Source: Abyssibacter profundi (lineage in GTDB: Bacteria > Pseudomonadota > Gammaproteobacteria > Nevskiales > OUC007). From it: DNA of 64,000 nucleotides. This document shows positions 1-8,383 of this stretch, piece by piece. The position numbers were made by a program, and so were the translations under genes. Each line of letters begins with the position of its first letter. Position 1 is the first letter of the stretch. The stretch is from the NCBI RefSeq assembly GCF_003151135.1, contig NZ_QEQK01000018.1, forward strand, positions 1 through 64,000. Direction: 5' to 3'. The notes under the pieces were generated by a model. That model was not told the DNA's origin. It searched no databases and worked only from the letters and a program-made list of their open reading frames with translations.

Positions 1-205
1 CTGCTCAGGTCGGCGCGCCTGCGGCGCGACGACTGCCCTGCGATGCTCGCCGGCGACGGGCGGGTCGGAAACTCGCCCGCTGCGCGGGCTCAAACAGCCG
101 ACCCGCTGATCCGTCGCCGGCTGCGCGTCTCGGCTGAGCACAGGCACGAACAACCCCGTGATCCGGCGTGAGGTGAACTCGACCCCGTGTTACGTGGCTA
201 ATCGA
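1..205 (+). repeat. Modular intergenic repeat, left-edge copy (partial)
   Basis: Bases 1 to about 150 are nearly identical to 7362-7507 and match the reverse complement of about 4999-5107 (module A). A shorter link at about 165-202 resembles the reverse complement of 4937-4975. The copy is cut by the window edge, and the second module (B) is lost after about 205. Short ORFs here are not supported as genes. Bases 206-446 hold nothing recognisable beyond the thiolase leader. Confidence 0.8.
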
Positions 206-446
206 AGAAAACCAGCTGCTTGCGAACACAGATCAGTCAGCGACCAGGGCACTCATCGGTCGCGAAGAATGCATCCACCACTATGGAGGAAAAACTCGCC
301 GGAGACGTTTCACAAGGCCGGATCGATCGCTGGCCGGCTCACGCCAGTTGACCCCACTGACACCCCACCACTCCCACCCCGGATGTTGCAGTGCGACACC
401 CGCAGGATTACCGTGACCGCCAATTTTCACGTGACTGGAGATCTCC

Positions 447-1757
447 ATGTCTGAGCTTCCACGCAAGGTCGCCATTGTTGGCAGCGCGCGCATTCCGTTC
501 TGCCGCTCCAATACGGCGTATTCGAAAGAATCCAACCACTCGATGCTGACCGCGACGCTCAATGCGCTGGTCAATAAGTACAACCTGGCTGGCGAGCGCT
601 TGGGCGAAGTTGCATCCGGCACGGTGATGCACCTGCGTCCGACCACCTGCATGACCCGCGAAGCCGTGCTGGCGTCACAGCTGGCCAATGAAACCCCGGC
701 CTACGATGTGCAGCAGTACTGCGGCACCAGCCTGGAAACCGTCCTGACGGTCGGCTCCAAGATCGCGCTGGGTCAGATCGACTGCGGCATCGCCGCAGGC
801 ACGGACACGACCTCTGACGCCGCTGTGGGTGTCAACGAGGGCCTCCGCAAGATTCTGATGGAGGTCAATCGCGCCAAGACCGGTGGCGATCGCCTCAAGG
901 CGCTGATGAAGATCCGCCCGGGCCATGTGGTTCCGAACATCCCGTCCAACGCTGAAGCGGCCACCGGCAAGTCCATGGGTCAGCATTGCGAAGACATGGC
1001 CCAGGCCTGGGGCATCAAGCGCGAGGACCAGGATCTGCTGGCCTTCACCAGCCATAAGCAGGCGGCTCAGGCCTACGAGGATGGCTTCTACGACGATCTC
1101 GTCTACGAGTTCGCCGGCGTCAAGCGTGACAACAACATGCGCGCCAACAGCACGCTGGAGAAGCTTGCCTCGCTGAACCCCGTGTTCAGCAAGAGTGACG
1201 CGGCCACGCTGACGGCGGCCAACTCCACCCCGTTGACCGACGGCGCCGCCGGCGTTCTGCTGGCCAGCGAGGAATGGGCCAAGGCCAAGGGCCTGCCGAT
1301 TCTGGCCTATCTGGTCACCGGCGAGACCGCAGCCGTGGATTTCATCAAGGCCGACAAGAGCGCCGACAACTTCGTCCGCGGTGCCGAAGGCCTGCTGATG
1401 GCACCGGCCCAGGCCGTACCGCGCATGCTCGGCCGCCTGGGCCTGGGCCTGGGTGATTTCGACTTCTACGAAATCCACGAAGCCTTTGCCGCCCAGGTGC
1501 TGTGCACCCTGGCCGCCTGGGAAGACGAGCGCTTTGCCAAGGAATACCTTGGCCTGGACAAGCCGTTTGGCTCCATCGACCGCAGCAAGCTCAACGTCAA
1601 GGGCAGCAGCCTGGCACTGGGCCATCCCTTCGCCGCCACGGGCGCGCGAATCGTCGGGACGCTCGCCAAGATCATCGAGGAGAACAAAGGCGGCCGCGGC
1701 CTGATCTCGATTTGTGCCGCCAGCGGCATGGGGGTCACGGCAGTGCTGGAAGGCTAA
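447..1757 (+). CDS. Acetyl-CoA C-acyltransferase (thiolase, FadI-like)
   Basis: This 436-residue thiolase should catalyse thiolytic cleavage of 3-ketoacyl-CoA, or the reverse condensation, in the cytoplasm. The acyl-accepting cysteine is C92 in QQYCGTSLE. The thiolase C-terminal motifs follow: EIHEAFAAQ, then LALGHPFAATGAR, then the second catalytic cysteine in ICAASGMG. Length and motif order fit the FadI/acetyl-CoA acetyltransferase branch. GGAG lies six bases before the ATG and supports this start. No fadJ/fadB partner is adjacent, and a strong hairpin follows the stop, so the gene looks monocistronic. Chain-length preference cannot be judged from the sequence. Confidence 0.93.
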   Translation: MSELPRKVAIVGSARIPFCRSNTAYSKESNHSMLTATLNALVNKYNLAGERLGEVASGTVMHLRPTTCMTREAVLASQLANETPAYDVQQYCGTSLETVLTVGSKIALGQIDCGIAAGTDTTSDAAVGVNEGLRKILMEVNRAKTGGDRLKALMKIRPGHVVPNIPSNAEAATGKSMGQHCEDMAQAWGIKREDQDLLAFTSHKQAAQAYEDGFYDDLVYEFAGVKRDNNMRANSTLEKLASLNPVFSKSDAATLTAANSTPLTDGAAGVLLASEEWAKAKGLPILAYLVTGETAAVDFIKADKSADNFVRGAEGLLMAPAQAVPRMLGRLGLGLGDFDFYEIHEAFAAQVLCTLAAWEDERFAKEYLGLDKPFGSIDRSKLNVKGSSLALGHPFAATGARIVGTLAKIIEENKGGRGLISICAASGMGVTAVLEG

Positions 1758-1781
1758 ACCCCGTCCAACACGGCAAGACCA

Positions 1782-1811
1782 GACAAAGGCCCGGGCAACC
1801 GGGCCTTTGTC
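1782..1811 (+). terminator. Hairpin terminator after thiolase
   Basis: A perfect 13-bp stem with a GCAA tetraloop starts 24 bases after the thiolase stop. The following sequence is T-containing but has no long T run. It is probably an intrinsic terminator of moderate strength. Confidence 0.7.
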
Positions 1812-1942
1812 GTCTCTGCCCCCTGGCAGTCGCACGCACGCAGGTGATTGCCTAAGATGCAACGCTACCTGCCCAAACCCAGATCTCGCGTGCACTGCCG
1901 CTTTACTGCAATGAAGCCCGCCGTATCGAGCGGGCGCACCTG

Positions 1943-3871
1943 ATGCCAGGTGCCGACGCCAGCACACGCGTACGCGCCGGACGCGGCGCGCTGCAGACGA
2001 TCGACAATGCGCTGGGCTTTCTGGCGCAGCACCCACCCTACGATCAAATCGATCCGGGGCTGCTACGCGAAGCCCTGCAACACGCCGAGTTGGCCTACTA
2101 CGCGGAAGGTCGCGCGATCATCGGGCCGGACGCCGGCGTCCCCGGTTTCTTCTGCATCGTCCAGCAAGGCCTGATCCGGGGCACCCGGCAGGATGACGTG
2201 CGCGGCGCAGCCCCGCTGTTTGAAGCCGGCCCCGGTGAAACCTTCCTCGCGGCCGCCCTGTATCAGCAACGCCCGACCCGCACCGTACATATCGCCGCGG
2301 AAGACAGCTTTGTCATCCAGCTCCCGCGCAGCGAGTTCCATACGCTGCTGGAGAGCAGCGAACGCTTTCGCCAGTATTGCGAGCGTCGCGCCAGCGTGCT
2401 GGTGGACCGGGCGCGCGAGCAGCTACGCACCGAAATTTCCGCCGAGATGCAGCGGGCCGCCACGCTCGACACCCCGTTGGGTCGCATGTCGCTGCGCGCA
2501 CCGGTGAGCTGCGAAGGTGACACGACCGTCCGCGCGGCCGTACGGAAAATGCACGAAGCCGGTGTCGGCAGCATTGTGATCAGCGACGGCGGGCAGCCGC
2601 CATCGGGCATCTTCACGCTACGGGATCTACGAGCACTCATCGCCGACGAAGCCTGTGATCTCGATGCGCCCGTCCGGGCCGCCATGACCGCCAACCCGCG
2701 TGGTGCCCAGGCCAGCGATACGGTCTTTGACGCGGCGGCAATGATGCTCGAACACCGGATCGGGCATCTGCTCGTCACCGATCAGAACCGCTTGCTGGGG
2801 GTGGTCTCGCAGCGGGACCTGTTCGCACAGCAACACGTCGACATGGTGAGCCTGGCGAGGAGTCTGTCCGGCTGTGACTCGGTGGCGGCAATTGCGGAGG
2901 TTCGGCAACACACGCAGCGAGTGATCAATGCCATGCTTGCGCATGGAGCGTCGGGACGGCAGCTCACACGCCTGCTGTCGCAACTCAACGATGTGGCGGT
3001 GCGCCGCGTGCTCGAGCTTGTTGAAGCCGGCCATCCCGACGCCCTGCCCCGCTACACCTGGCTCGCATTCGGTAGCGAAGCCCGGGGCGAACAAGCGCTG
3101 CTCACGGATCAGGACAACGGCCTGCTCTTCGAGCCCGTGCCTGGCGAACCCGTGGACGCCACGCGGCAGCGCCTGCTCTCGTTCGCTCAATCCGCCAATG
3201 AACAGCTCGCGGCCATCGGGTTTCCGCTGTGTGCGGGCAACATCATGGCCAGCAACCCCGCGCTCTGTCTGAGCCGGCAGGAATGGACCCGGCATTACGA
3301 AACCCTGATCGATGTGCAATCCCCCGAGGCGCTGCTGCAAGGCTCCATCCACTTTGACGTCCGCCCCTTGCATGGACACCGCCCGGCCCTGGATCCGGTG
3401 CTAAGCCGCGCGCTCGCCGCCGTCGAAACCAACACCCAGTTCCAGCACGCGCTGGCCCAGATTGCCCTGGGGTTCCGGCCAGCGCTGGGCCTGATCCGCT
3501 CATTTGCGACCCGACGGGTCGGTTCGGGCCGTCGGCTGGACCTGAAGAAAAACGGCTTGCAGTCGTTTGTTGCGGCCACCCGCACCCTGGCGCTGGCACA
3601 CGGCCTGGGCATGGCCAATACCGATGATCGGCTCGAAGCCCTCGCCGAGGCCGGTGCAATCGATGCTCGCGATGCGGCAGCCTGGTCGGAAGCCTTTTCG
3701 TTCATCCAGGTCCTGCGAATGCGCGCCCATCAACAGCAGTTGGAAGCCGGCGAAGCGCTGAGCAACGAGATCGATCCGGACAGCCTCAACCCGCTGGATC
3801 GGCGCATTCTGAAAGAGGCGCTGCGGCAGGCCCAGCGTCTGCATGATCGCCTGAAGCTCAACTATCCATGA
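1943..3871 (+). CDS. DUF294 nucleotidyltransferase-like protein with cNMP-binding and CBS domains
   Basis: This 642-residue cytoplasmic signalling protein has three parts: a cyclic-nucleotide-binding-like fold (about 30-150), a CBS pair (about 170-285), and a DUF294 nucleotidyltransferase-like region (about 310-460) with its C-terminal helical domain (to about 635). The transferase signature GSEARGEQ followed by TDQDN is visible. Its stop overlaps the next gene (ATGA), a DnaQ-like exonuclease. The same pair is common in gammaproteobacteria, often near acetate uptake or activation genes. The substrate is unknown. A regulatory uridylyltransferase-like role, analogous to GlnD, is inferred from the fold only. 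Confidence 0.88.
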   Translation: MPGADASTRVRAGRGALQTIDNALGFLAQHPPYDQIDPGLLREALQHAELAYYAEGRAIIGPDAGVPGFFCIVQQGLIRGTRQDDVRGAAPLFEAGPGETFLAAALYQQRPTRTVHIAAEDSFVIQLPRSEFHTLLESSERFRQYCERRASVLVDRAREQLRTEISAEMQRAATLDTPLGRMSLRAPVSCEGDTTVRAAVRKMHEAGVGSIVISDGGQPPSGIFTLRDLRALIADEACDLDAPVRAAMTANPRGAQASDTVFDAAAMMLEHRIGHLLVTDQNRLLGVVSQRDLFAQQHVDMVSLARSLSGCDSVAAIAEVRQHTQRVINAMLAHGASGRQLTRLLSQLNDVAVRRVLELVEAGHPDALPRYTWLAFGSEARGEQALLTDQDNGLLFEPVPGEPVDATRQRLLSFAQSANEQLAAIGFPLCAGNIMASNPALCLSRQEWTRHYETLIDVQSPEALLQGSIHFDVRPLHGHRPALDPVLSRALAAVETNTQFQHALAQIALGFRPALGLIRSFATRRVGSGRRLDLKKNGLQSFVAATRTLALAHGLGMANTDDRLEALAEAGAIDARDAAAWSEAFSFIQVLRMRAHQQQLEAGEALSNEIDPDSLNPLDRRILKEALRQAQRLHDRLKLNYP

Positions 3872-4545
3872 CCGGGCTAATCGACCGTGTCGGCCATGTC
3901 GCCGAACGTCTGCTCCATCCGACCACACACGATGTGCTGGATGCCGCTATGGATCAGCGCATGGTGATCGTGGATGTGGAAACAACAGGCCTGGATGTAC
4001 GCCGCGATGACCTGCTGGCCATTGGCGCCGTATCGATACAGGCTGGGCGGTTGCAGCTGGGCGATGCATTCAGCGTGCTCATGGATGCAGACACCACGCC
4101 CAGCCCGCATAACATGTTGGTGCATCGGCTCACGCCGCGGCTGCTGCGCGGTGGGGCGCCCCCTCGCGAGGCACTGGATGCGTTTCTGGATTTTGCCGGG
4201 CATGCGCCGCTGCTGGCCTACCACGCCCCCTTCGACGCTGCGGTGCTACGTCGGGCCGTACTCAAGGCCGAACACCGACTAATCCGACCCGTGTGGTTGG
4301 ACGTCGCGGAATGGGCCTTGATGCTCGCCCCCGAGTTGGGACCGCACATGCCCTCGCTGGATGACGCCCTCAACCACTTCGACATTCCCTTGAGCGATCG
4401 TCACGACGCCCTGGCTGATGCCACTGCCACGGCCTGGCTGGCACTCAAGCTGTTATCGCTCACGGAAGCCGAAGAGCCCCTGACGCTGCACGAACTGCGT
4501 CGCCGGCTGCGACGACATCGCGTCCTACGCCGCTGGCGTAGTTAG
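3868..4545 (+). CDS. DnaQ-like 3'-5' exonuclease (DEDDh)
   Basis: This 225-residue exonuclease has the DEDDh motifs. D36 and E38 lie in IVDVETTGLD (Exo I), HAPFD gives Exo II, and HDALADA supplies the His and Asp of Exo III. It lacks polymerase-binding regions, so it is probably not the replicative epsilon subunit. It overlaps the DUF294-CBS gene by four bases and is probably translated with it. The natural substrate is unknown. The downstream region holds a repeat and the convergent protease gene. Confidence 0.88.
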   Translation: MTGLIDRVGHVAERLLHPTTHDVLDAAMDQRMVIVDVETTGLDVRRDDLLAIGAVSIQAGRLQLGDAFSVLMDADTTPSPHNMLVHRLTPRLLRGGAPPREALDAFLDFAGHAPLLAYHAPFDAAVLRRAVLKAEHRLIRPVWLDVAEWALMLAPELGPHMPSLDDALNHFDIPLSDRHDALADATATAWLALKLLSLTEAEEPLTLHELRRRLRRHRVLRRWRS

Positions 4546-4587
4546 GCCGTTTGCTCCCGAACGCTGAGATCGATCCCCCAACCAGGA

Positions 4588-5132
4588 GCGCGGCCTTCAG
4601 GCCGAAACATCGTGGCGATCCGTTGTGTGCCTGCGATGTCCTGCAATCAGAGTCGTTCACGCCTGCCGTCAATACAACAGCGTCGGATCCTCATCGCGAG
4701 CAGTCGGGTTTCGCCCTGCCGGGCGAGCCGATTTTCTTTGTTCGCCCAAAGAAAACCGGCGAAAAGAAAAGGCGCCCGAACACGTGGCCCGCCACCTATT
4801 CGGCGGCGGGTGCCCTGTGCTTCTCGCAGTCGGTGGGCGTTGCAGACGGGCCATCGTGGCCCGACTGCAACGGCTTCGGCATCCTTGCCTCGCTCGGCGC
4901 TGCGCGCCGACTTATCCACCGCCTGCTGCGATGCTCGGCCACGTGACACGGGTTCAAACGCACATCACGCCGGATAACGAGCTTTTCCATGTCTGTGCTC
5001 AGCCGAGACGCGCAGCCGGCGACGGATTAAGCGGGCCGGCTGTTTGAGCCCGAAGGGCGAGTTTCCGGCCCGCCCGTCGACGGTGAGCATCGCAGGGGAG
5101 TCGCCCTTTTCCGCCCCTTATGGGCGCGCAAA
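4588..5132 (-). repeat. Modular intergenic repeat, inverted copy
   Basis: Read on the minus strand, this copy runs: hairpin H2, module A, a link (about 4937-4990), module B, hairpin H1, then a middle segment. Hairpin H1 at 4727-4760 has 14-base arms with one mismatch. The copy matches 6957-7510 in opposite orientation, but with the module order circularly permuted. The short ORFs inside are spurious, because they run through the hairpins. The copy fills most of the gene-free stretch 4546-5189. Confidence 0.85.
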
Positions 5133-5164
5133 AAAAAACGGGGCGGCCCCTTCCGGCCGCCCCG
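5130..5164 (-). terminator. Intrinsic terminator of the subtilisin-like protease gene
   Basis: On the minus strand a perfect 10-bp GC stem with a 6-base loop is followed by a run of nine T. It begins 25 bases after the protease stop codon. This is a textbook rho-independent terminator. Confidence 0.92.
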
Positions 5165-5189
5165 CTCGTCCAAGCACCCGCGTCAGACG

Positions 5190-6389
5190 CTAGAAGCCGG
5201 CCGGGTCGAGGTACATCAGCAAATTCGGCGAACCGCTGCCCGGGTTGGAAATCAGCCCCGAGCTGGCGGCACCCACCAGCGCTGCAGCGGCATCGGCCGG
5301 CGTGGCCGATGGCGAGTCGGACAAGAACCGCGCAACGCCGCCCGCAACATGCGGGCTGGCCATGGACGTTCCGCTGAGTGTCGCGGAGCCCGTGTCACTG
5401 CTGGAGCTGGCCGAGACGATATTCGAGCCCGGCGCGAACAAATCCACGCAACTGCCAAAGTTCGAGAACGAGGACCGCGCATCCGAGCTGGTGGTCGAAC
5501 CCACCGTAATGGCTGCCGGCAGACGCGCTGGCGACTGGCTGCAGGCATCGGTGTTGTCGTTGCCCGCGGCGACTACGGCCGTCACACCGGCGTCGATCAT
5601 CCCCTGAACCGCGTCATCCAAGGTCTGCGACGCGCCGCCACCCAGTGACAGGTTCGCGACCGCAGGTGCGATGGCATTGGCCGCTACCCAATCAACACCG
5701 GCAATAATGGTGGAGGTCGCGGTCGTCCCCGCACAGCTGAACACACGAACGGTGTGGATAATCGACGACTTGGCAATCCCGAACTCCGTTCCGGCAGCCG
5801 TGCCGGCCACATGGGTGCCATGGCCGTTGCAGTCTTCCACGTTATCGGGTTCAGGCGCAGGGCATCCGATGCCCAGCAGCGTGCAGAGCAATCCGCCCCC
5901 ATTGGACGCGAAGTTACGACTCTCGCCCAGACGGCCGGCGAAATCCACGTGGCTGGAATTAATCCCGGTGTCGATGATGTACACATGGGCACCCGCACCG
6001 GCCGCATCGGGGTAGTCGTAATGGCCGTCCAGACCCGTGATCTGATCGACCCGGTCCAGACCGTAGGACGGCACGTTGAACTGGGTGGCATTGAGCTGCA
6101 TGACCGTGTCCTGCTCAACACGGGCCACCAGCGGATGACGCGCTAGCGCACGAGCCGCAATGGCCGGCAGCTTCACGGCGAATCCATTCAGCGCGCTGTC
6201 GTAAACGTGCAGTCGTTCGCCGCCACCGACCGTCGCGATCAGCCCATCGGCGAGTTGCGCGATGGGACCTGTTGCGGCCTCATCCAGCACCACAATGTAC
6301 TGGCCGCGAATCGGCTCGAATGCCTGGGCAGCGGGCGCCATCAGCACCGGCCATACCGCCAGTGCAATCCAGCGGACCAACTTATTCAT
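5190..6389 (-). CDS. Secreted S8 family serine protease (proteinase K/subtilisin-like)
   Basis: This 399-residue preproprotein has a signal peptide (about 1-23, ending AQA), an I9-type inhibitor propeptide (about 24-100) and a subtilase domain to the C-terminus. The catalytic triad is visible as D140 (IIDTGINSSH), H190 (NGHGTHVAG) and S342 (GTSMASPH), with the oxyanion asparagine in AAGND. Extra cysteines (for example C170, C176, C187, C219) suggest disulfides typical of exported proteinase K-like enzymes. It should be exported by Sec and self-process. No C-terminal secretion domain is present. The gene lies between two inverted copies of the modular repeat. Confidence 0.95.
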   Translation of the reverse strand: MNKLVRWIALAVWPVLMAPAAQAFEPIRGQYIVVLDEAATGPIAQLADGLIATVGGGERLHVYDSALNGFAVKLPAIAARALARHPLVARVEQDTVMQLNATQFNVPSYGLDRVDQITGLDGHYDYPDAAGAGAHVYIIDTGINSSHVDFAGRLGESRNFASNGGGLLCTLLGIGCPAPEPDNVEDCNGHGTHVAGTAAGTEFGIAKSSIIHTVRVFSCAGTTATSTIIAGVDWVAANAIAPAVANLSLGGGASQTLDDAVQGMIDAGVTAVVAAGNDNTDACSQSPARLPAAITVGSTTSSDARSSFSNFGSCVDLFAPGSNIVSASSSSDTGSATLSGTSMASPHVAGGVARFLSDSPSATPADAAAALVGAASSGLISNPGSGSPNLLMYLDPAGF

Positions 6390-6415
6390 GTCAACCTCCG
6401 GGGATAAGGTTCAAT

Positions 6416-6432
6416 GCCACCGTTTCGGTGGC
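6416..6432 (-). other. Small hairpin in the protease leader
   Basis: A perfect 7-bp stem with a 3-base loop lies 26 bases upstream of the protease start codon. It may shape the 5' leader or be incidental. Confidence 0.3.
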
Positions 6433-6553
6433 GTCCCGGAAGGTTGACCCAGCCACTCAAGCCGGCGCGATAGCGCCTGGCCGAGTTCGCTGTAGGAGAA
6501 TTCCGACCCTTGGCGACAGCGCCGCAGATCGCCGTCGGGCGTTAGCCCAACTC

Positions 6554-6600
6554 AAGGAAACACTGGTCTATTGGCGGCGCGAATAGAGCTGCGTTTCCTT
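6554..6600 (-). terminator. Interrupted dyad at the 3' end of the small gene
   Basis: Two nested arm pairs face each other: AAGGAAAC (6554-6561) with GTTTCCTT (6593-6600), and TCTATT (6567-6572) with AATAGA (6582-6587), around a 9-base loop. The structure overlaps the stop codon of the 53-residue gene and lies between that gene and the protease. It could end or attenuate transcription toward the protease. There is no T run, so the terminator role is tentative. Confidence 0.4.
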
Positions 6601-6760
6601 AATCGTCATTCGCAGACCCGTTGGCAATCACCATCTGCAGATTGGCCCAGCGATCGAGCTGCAGCGACGGCTGCTCGGTCTTTGCAGGTAGCGACGAGCG
6701 CGCGCTCTGCAGGCTAAGCAAACGCAGTAGCTGGGAGTGGCTGTGCGGGAGGTGTTCCAT
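6599..6760 (-). CDS. Orphan 53-residue protein with its own sigma-28-like promoter
   Basis: I do not recognise this small protein. The chosen ATG at 6760 is preceded by GGAG eight bases upstream; an alternative ATG at 6778 would give 59 residues but has no good ribosome binding site. The N-terminus is histidine-rich (HLPHSHS), then come a Leu/Ser-rich stretch (LLRLLSLQSARSS) and a polar tail. There is no signal peptide or membrane span. A close match to the CTCAAG-N14-GCCGATA promoter lies 36 bases upstream, and a dyad overlaps its stop codon. That promoter is shared with flgM, flgK and cheV in this window. This suggests co-expression with late flagellar genes; the function is unknown. Confidence 0.55.
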   Translation of the reverse strand: MEHLPHSHSQLLRLLSLQSARSSLPAKTEQPSLQLDRWANLQMVIANGSANDD

Positions 6761-6795
6761 GGTCCTGACTCCAGACATACGGGGCTTCGAGTGGT

Positions 6796-6823
6796 GTATC
6801 GGCCGTGATTGGTGAGGCTTGAG
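6796..6823 (-). promoter_or_regulatory. Sigma-28 (FliA)-like promoter of the 53-residue gene
   Basis: The minus strand reads CTCAAG, 14 bases, GCCGATAC. This matches the flagellar class III pattern shared by six other sites in the window. The expected transcript would have a leader of about 30 bases carrying the GGAG site. Confidence 0.6.
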
Positions 6824-6956
6824 GATTTTTTTCTGGGTTTTTGATGTGGTGTTGATCGGCGGGGATGTGGGGGACTTGATCGGTGGTCGTATCCGTCGCG
6901 CGACCTCTAAGTATCGGAACGTCCTGCCTATCGCGACCAAGCCTCAGGATGGACCC

Positions 6957-7510
6957 CAACCCGTGTCACGTGGCCGAGCATCGCAGCAGGCGGTGGATTA
7001 GTCGGCGCGCAGCGCCGAGCGAGGCAGGGATGCCGAAGCCGTTGCAGTCGGGCCAGGACGGCCCGTCTGCAACGCCCACCGGCTGCGAGAAGCGCAGGGC
7101 ACCCGCCGCCGACAGGCGGCGGGCCACGTGATCGGGCGCCGTTTCTTTTCGCCGGTTTTCTTTGGGCGCGCAAAGAAAATCGGCTCGCCCGACAGGGCGA
7201 AATCTGCTTGCGATGAGGACCCGATGTTGGCGTGTTCCGTGGCGGACTGAACCGCTCTGGTTGCAGGTCTCCGCGTGCAGACAGCGAATCGCAATGTTGT
7301 TTCGGCCTGACGGCCGAGCCCCTTTTGCGCGCCCAAAAGGGGCGGAAAAGGGCGGGTGCCACTGCTCAGGTCGGCGCGCCTACGGCGCGACGACTGCCCT
7401 GCGATGCTCGCCGGCGACGGGCGGGTCGGAAACTCGCCCGCTGCGCGGGCTCAAACAGCCGACCCGCTGACCCGTCGCCGGCTGCGCGTCTCGGCTGAGC
7501 ACAGGCACGG
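6957..7510 (+). repeat. Modular intergenic repeat, direct copy
   Basis: The plus-strand order is module B, hairpin H1 (7151-7184), middle segment, hairpin H2 (7319-7342, perfect 9-bp stem), then module A (7362-7507). It matches 4588-5132 in inverted orientation and 1-205 in direct orientation. The order differs from the 4588-5132 copy by circular permutation. The rest of the gene-free stretch (6824-6956 and 7511-7589) shows nothing recognisable. Confidence 0.85.
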
Positions 7511-7589
7511 AACCCCCCGCAACCCAAACCCGCTTGAGCGCACACCTGCGTCCTGCAGGCGCGCGTCTGCGTCGCTCACATTCGCCACC

Positions 7590-7617
7590 CTCAAGCCCCC
7601 TGCCCCTCTGCCGATAC
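7590..7617 (+). promoter_or_regulatory. Sigma-28 (FliA)-like promoter of the PilZ gene
   Basis: The plus strand reads CTCAAG, 14 bases, GCCGATAC, ending 31 bases before the PilZ gene's ATG. Element and spacing match those before flgM and cheV. Confidence 0.65.
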
Positions 7618-7648
7618 CCGACCACGATGTCCCGAAACGTGGTGCGCT

Positions 7649-8383
7649 ATGCCTAGCCCGACTCTACAAGTGGTGTGTGGTGACAGCCTGCAACTGCAGT
7701 TTGTCGCTGACCAGGATGCCGCGCGGCCGCGTCTGACAGTTTCTGTGATTGGCCAGATTCCGGGGCGCAGTCTGTTGGTGACGCATCCCAGCGTCGCAGG
7801 ACGCCTGTTGCTGGTGCGTGATGGCGAGCCCGTGGCCTGCCGGATGTTCAGCGAAGGCCGGATGCTGGGATTCAAGACCGCGGTTCGCAAGGTCGCCACA
7901 CATCCGGATGCCTATTTGCATCTGGATTACCCCAAAGAGTTGGAGCAGCGCATTCTGCGCAGCGCACCTCGCGTCGCGGTGGATCTGGCTGGCCGCATCC
8001 GGATGAAAGACTCAGATCGCAGCCATGCGGCCCACATTGAAGATGTCAGCCTGTCCGGCTGTCGCCTGACCGCGCTACGCGCCGCCATCGATATCGGAGA
8101 GGCCGTCGTCATCACGGCCGATATCAAGATCGATGACAGCACCCAGGTGCTGGAGGCCGGCGGCATCGTGCGCAACCACCTTGAGAATGCCGACGCCGCC
8201 GCCCACCCCGAAGCCCAGACCTACGGCATCGAGTTCAATGCGCCGTCAGCGGAAGCATCGACGCTGCTGCGTGCCTTTCTTTATGACCAGCTGCATGCGT
8301 CAACGCGGATGCCGGTCGCGCCGACACCGGCGCGACCAGCTGCCAACGTGGTGGCTAGAACGCGTATCCAAGCGTCAGCATGA
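7649..8383 (+). CDS. PilZ domain c-di-GMP-binding protein (YcgR-like)
   Basis: This 244-residue protein has an N-terminal YcgR-N/PilZN-like beta domain (about 8-100) and a C-terminal PilZ domain. The c-di-GMP-binding motifs are intact: RxxxR at R104-R108 (RSAPR) and DxSxxG at D132-G137 (DVSLSG). By analogy with YcgR it probably acts at the flagellar motor as a brake or on related surface behaviour. A FliA-like promoter directly upstream supports a motility role, although the flagellar cluster is more than 30 kb away. Its last 29 bases overlap the convergent DUF1302 gene. A second YcgR-like gene sits at 52.6 kb. Confidence 0.88.
   Translation: MPSPTLQVVCGDSLQLQFVADQDAARPRLTVSVIGQIPGRSLLVTHPSVAGRLLLVRDGEPVACRMFSEGRMLGFKTAVRKVATHPDAYLHLDYPKELEQRILRSAPRVAVDLAGRIRMKDSDRSHAAHIEDVSLSGCRLTALRAAIDIGEAVVITADIKIDDSTQVLEAGGIVRNHLENADAAAHPEAQTYGIEFNAPSAEASTLLRAFLYDQLHASTRMPVAPTPARPAANVVARTRIQASA

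Noticed and set aside
675-2036. A 453-codon minus-strand reading frame opposite the thiolase gene
   Set aside because: It is a GC-rich shadow of a well-conserved thiolase, its protein is low-complexity and it has no recognisable motif.
4551-5047. Basic short frames inside the modular repeat, containing PKKTGEKKRR-like peptides
   Set aside because: They cross the H1 hairpin and exist only because the repeat is GC-rich. Similar spurious frames recur in each copy.
5130-5164. Hairpin plus T run considered as part of the repeat
   Set aside because: The T run is adjacent to repeat hairpin H2, but the GC stem matches only the protease 3' end, so it is treated as that gene's terminator.
6551-6575. 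CTCAAG at 6551 tested as another FliA-like site
   Set aside because: No RYCGATR follows at 14 bases, so it fails the second half of the motif.
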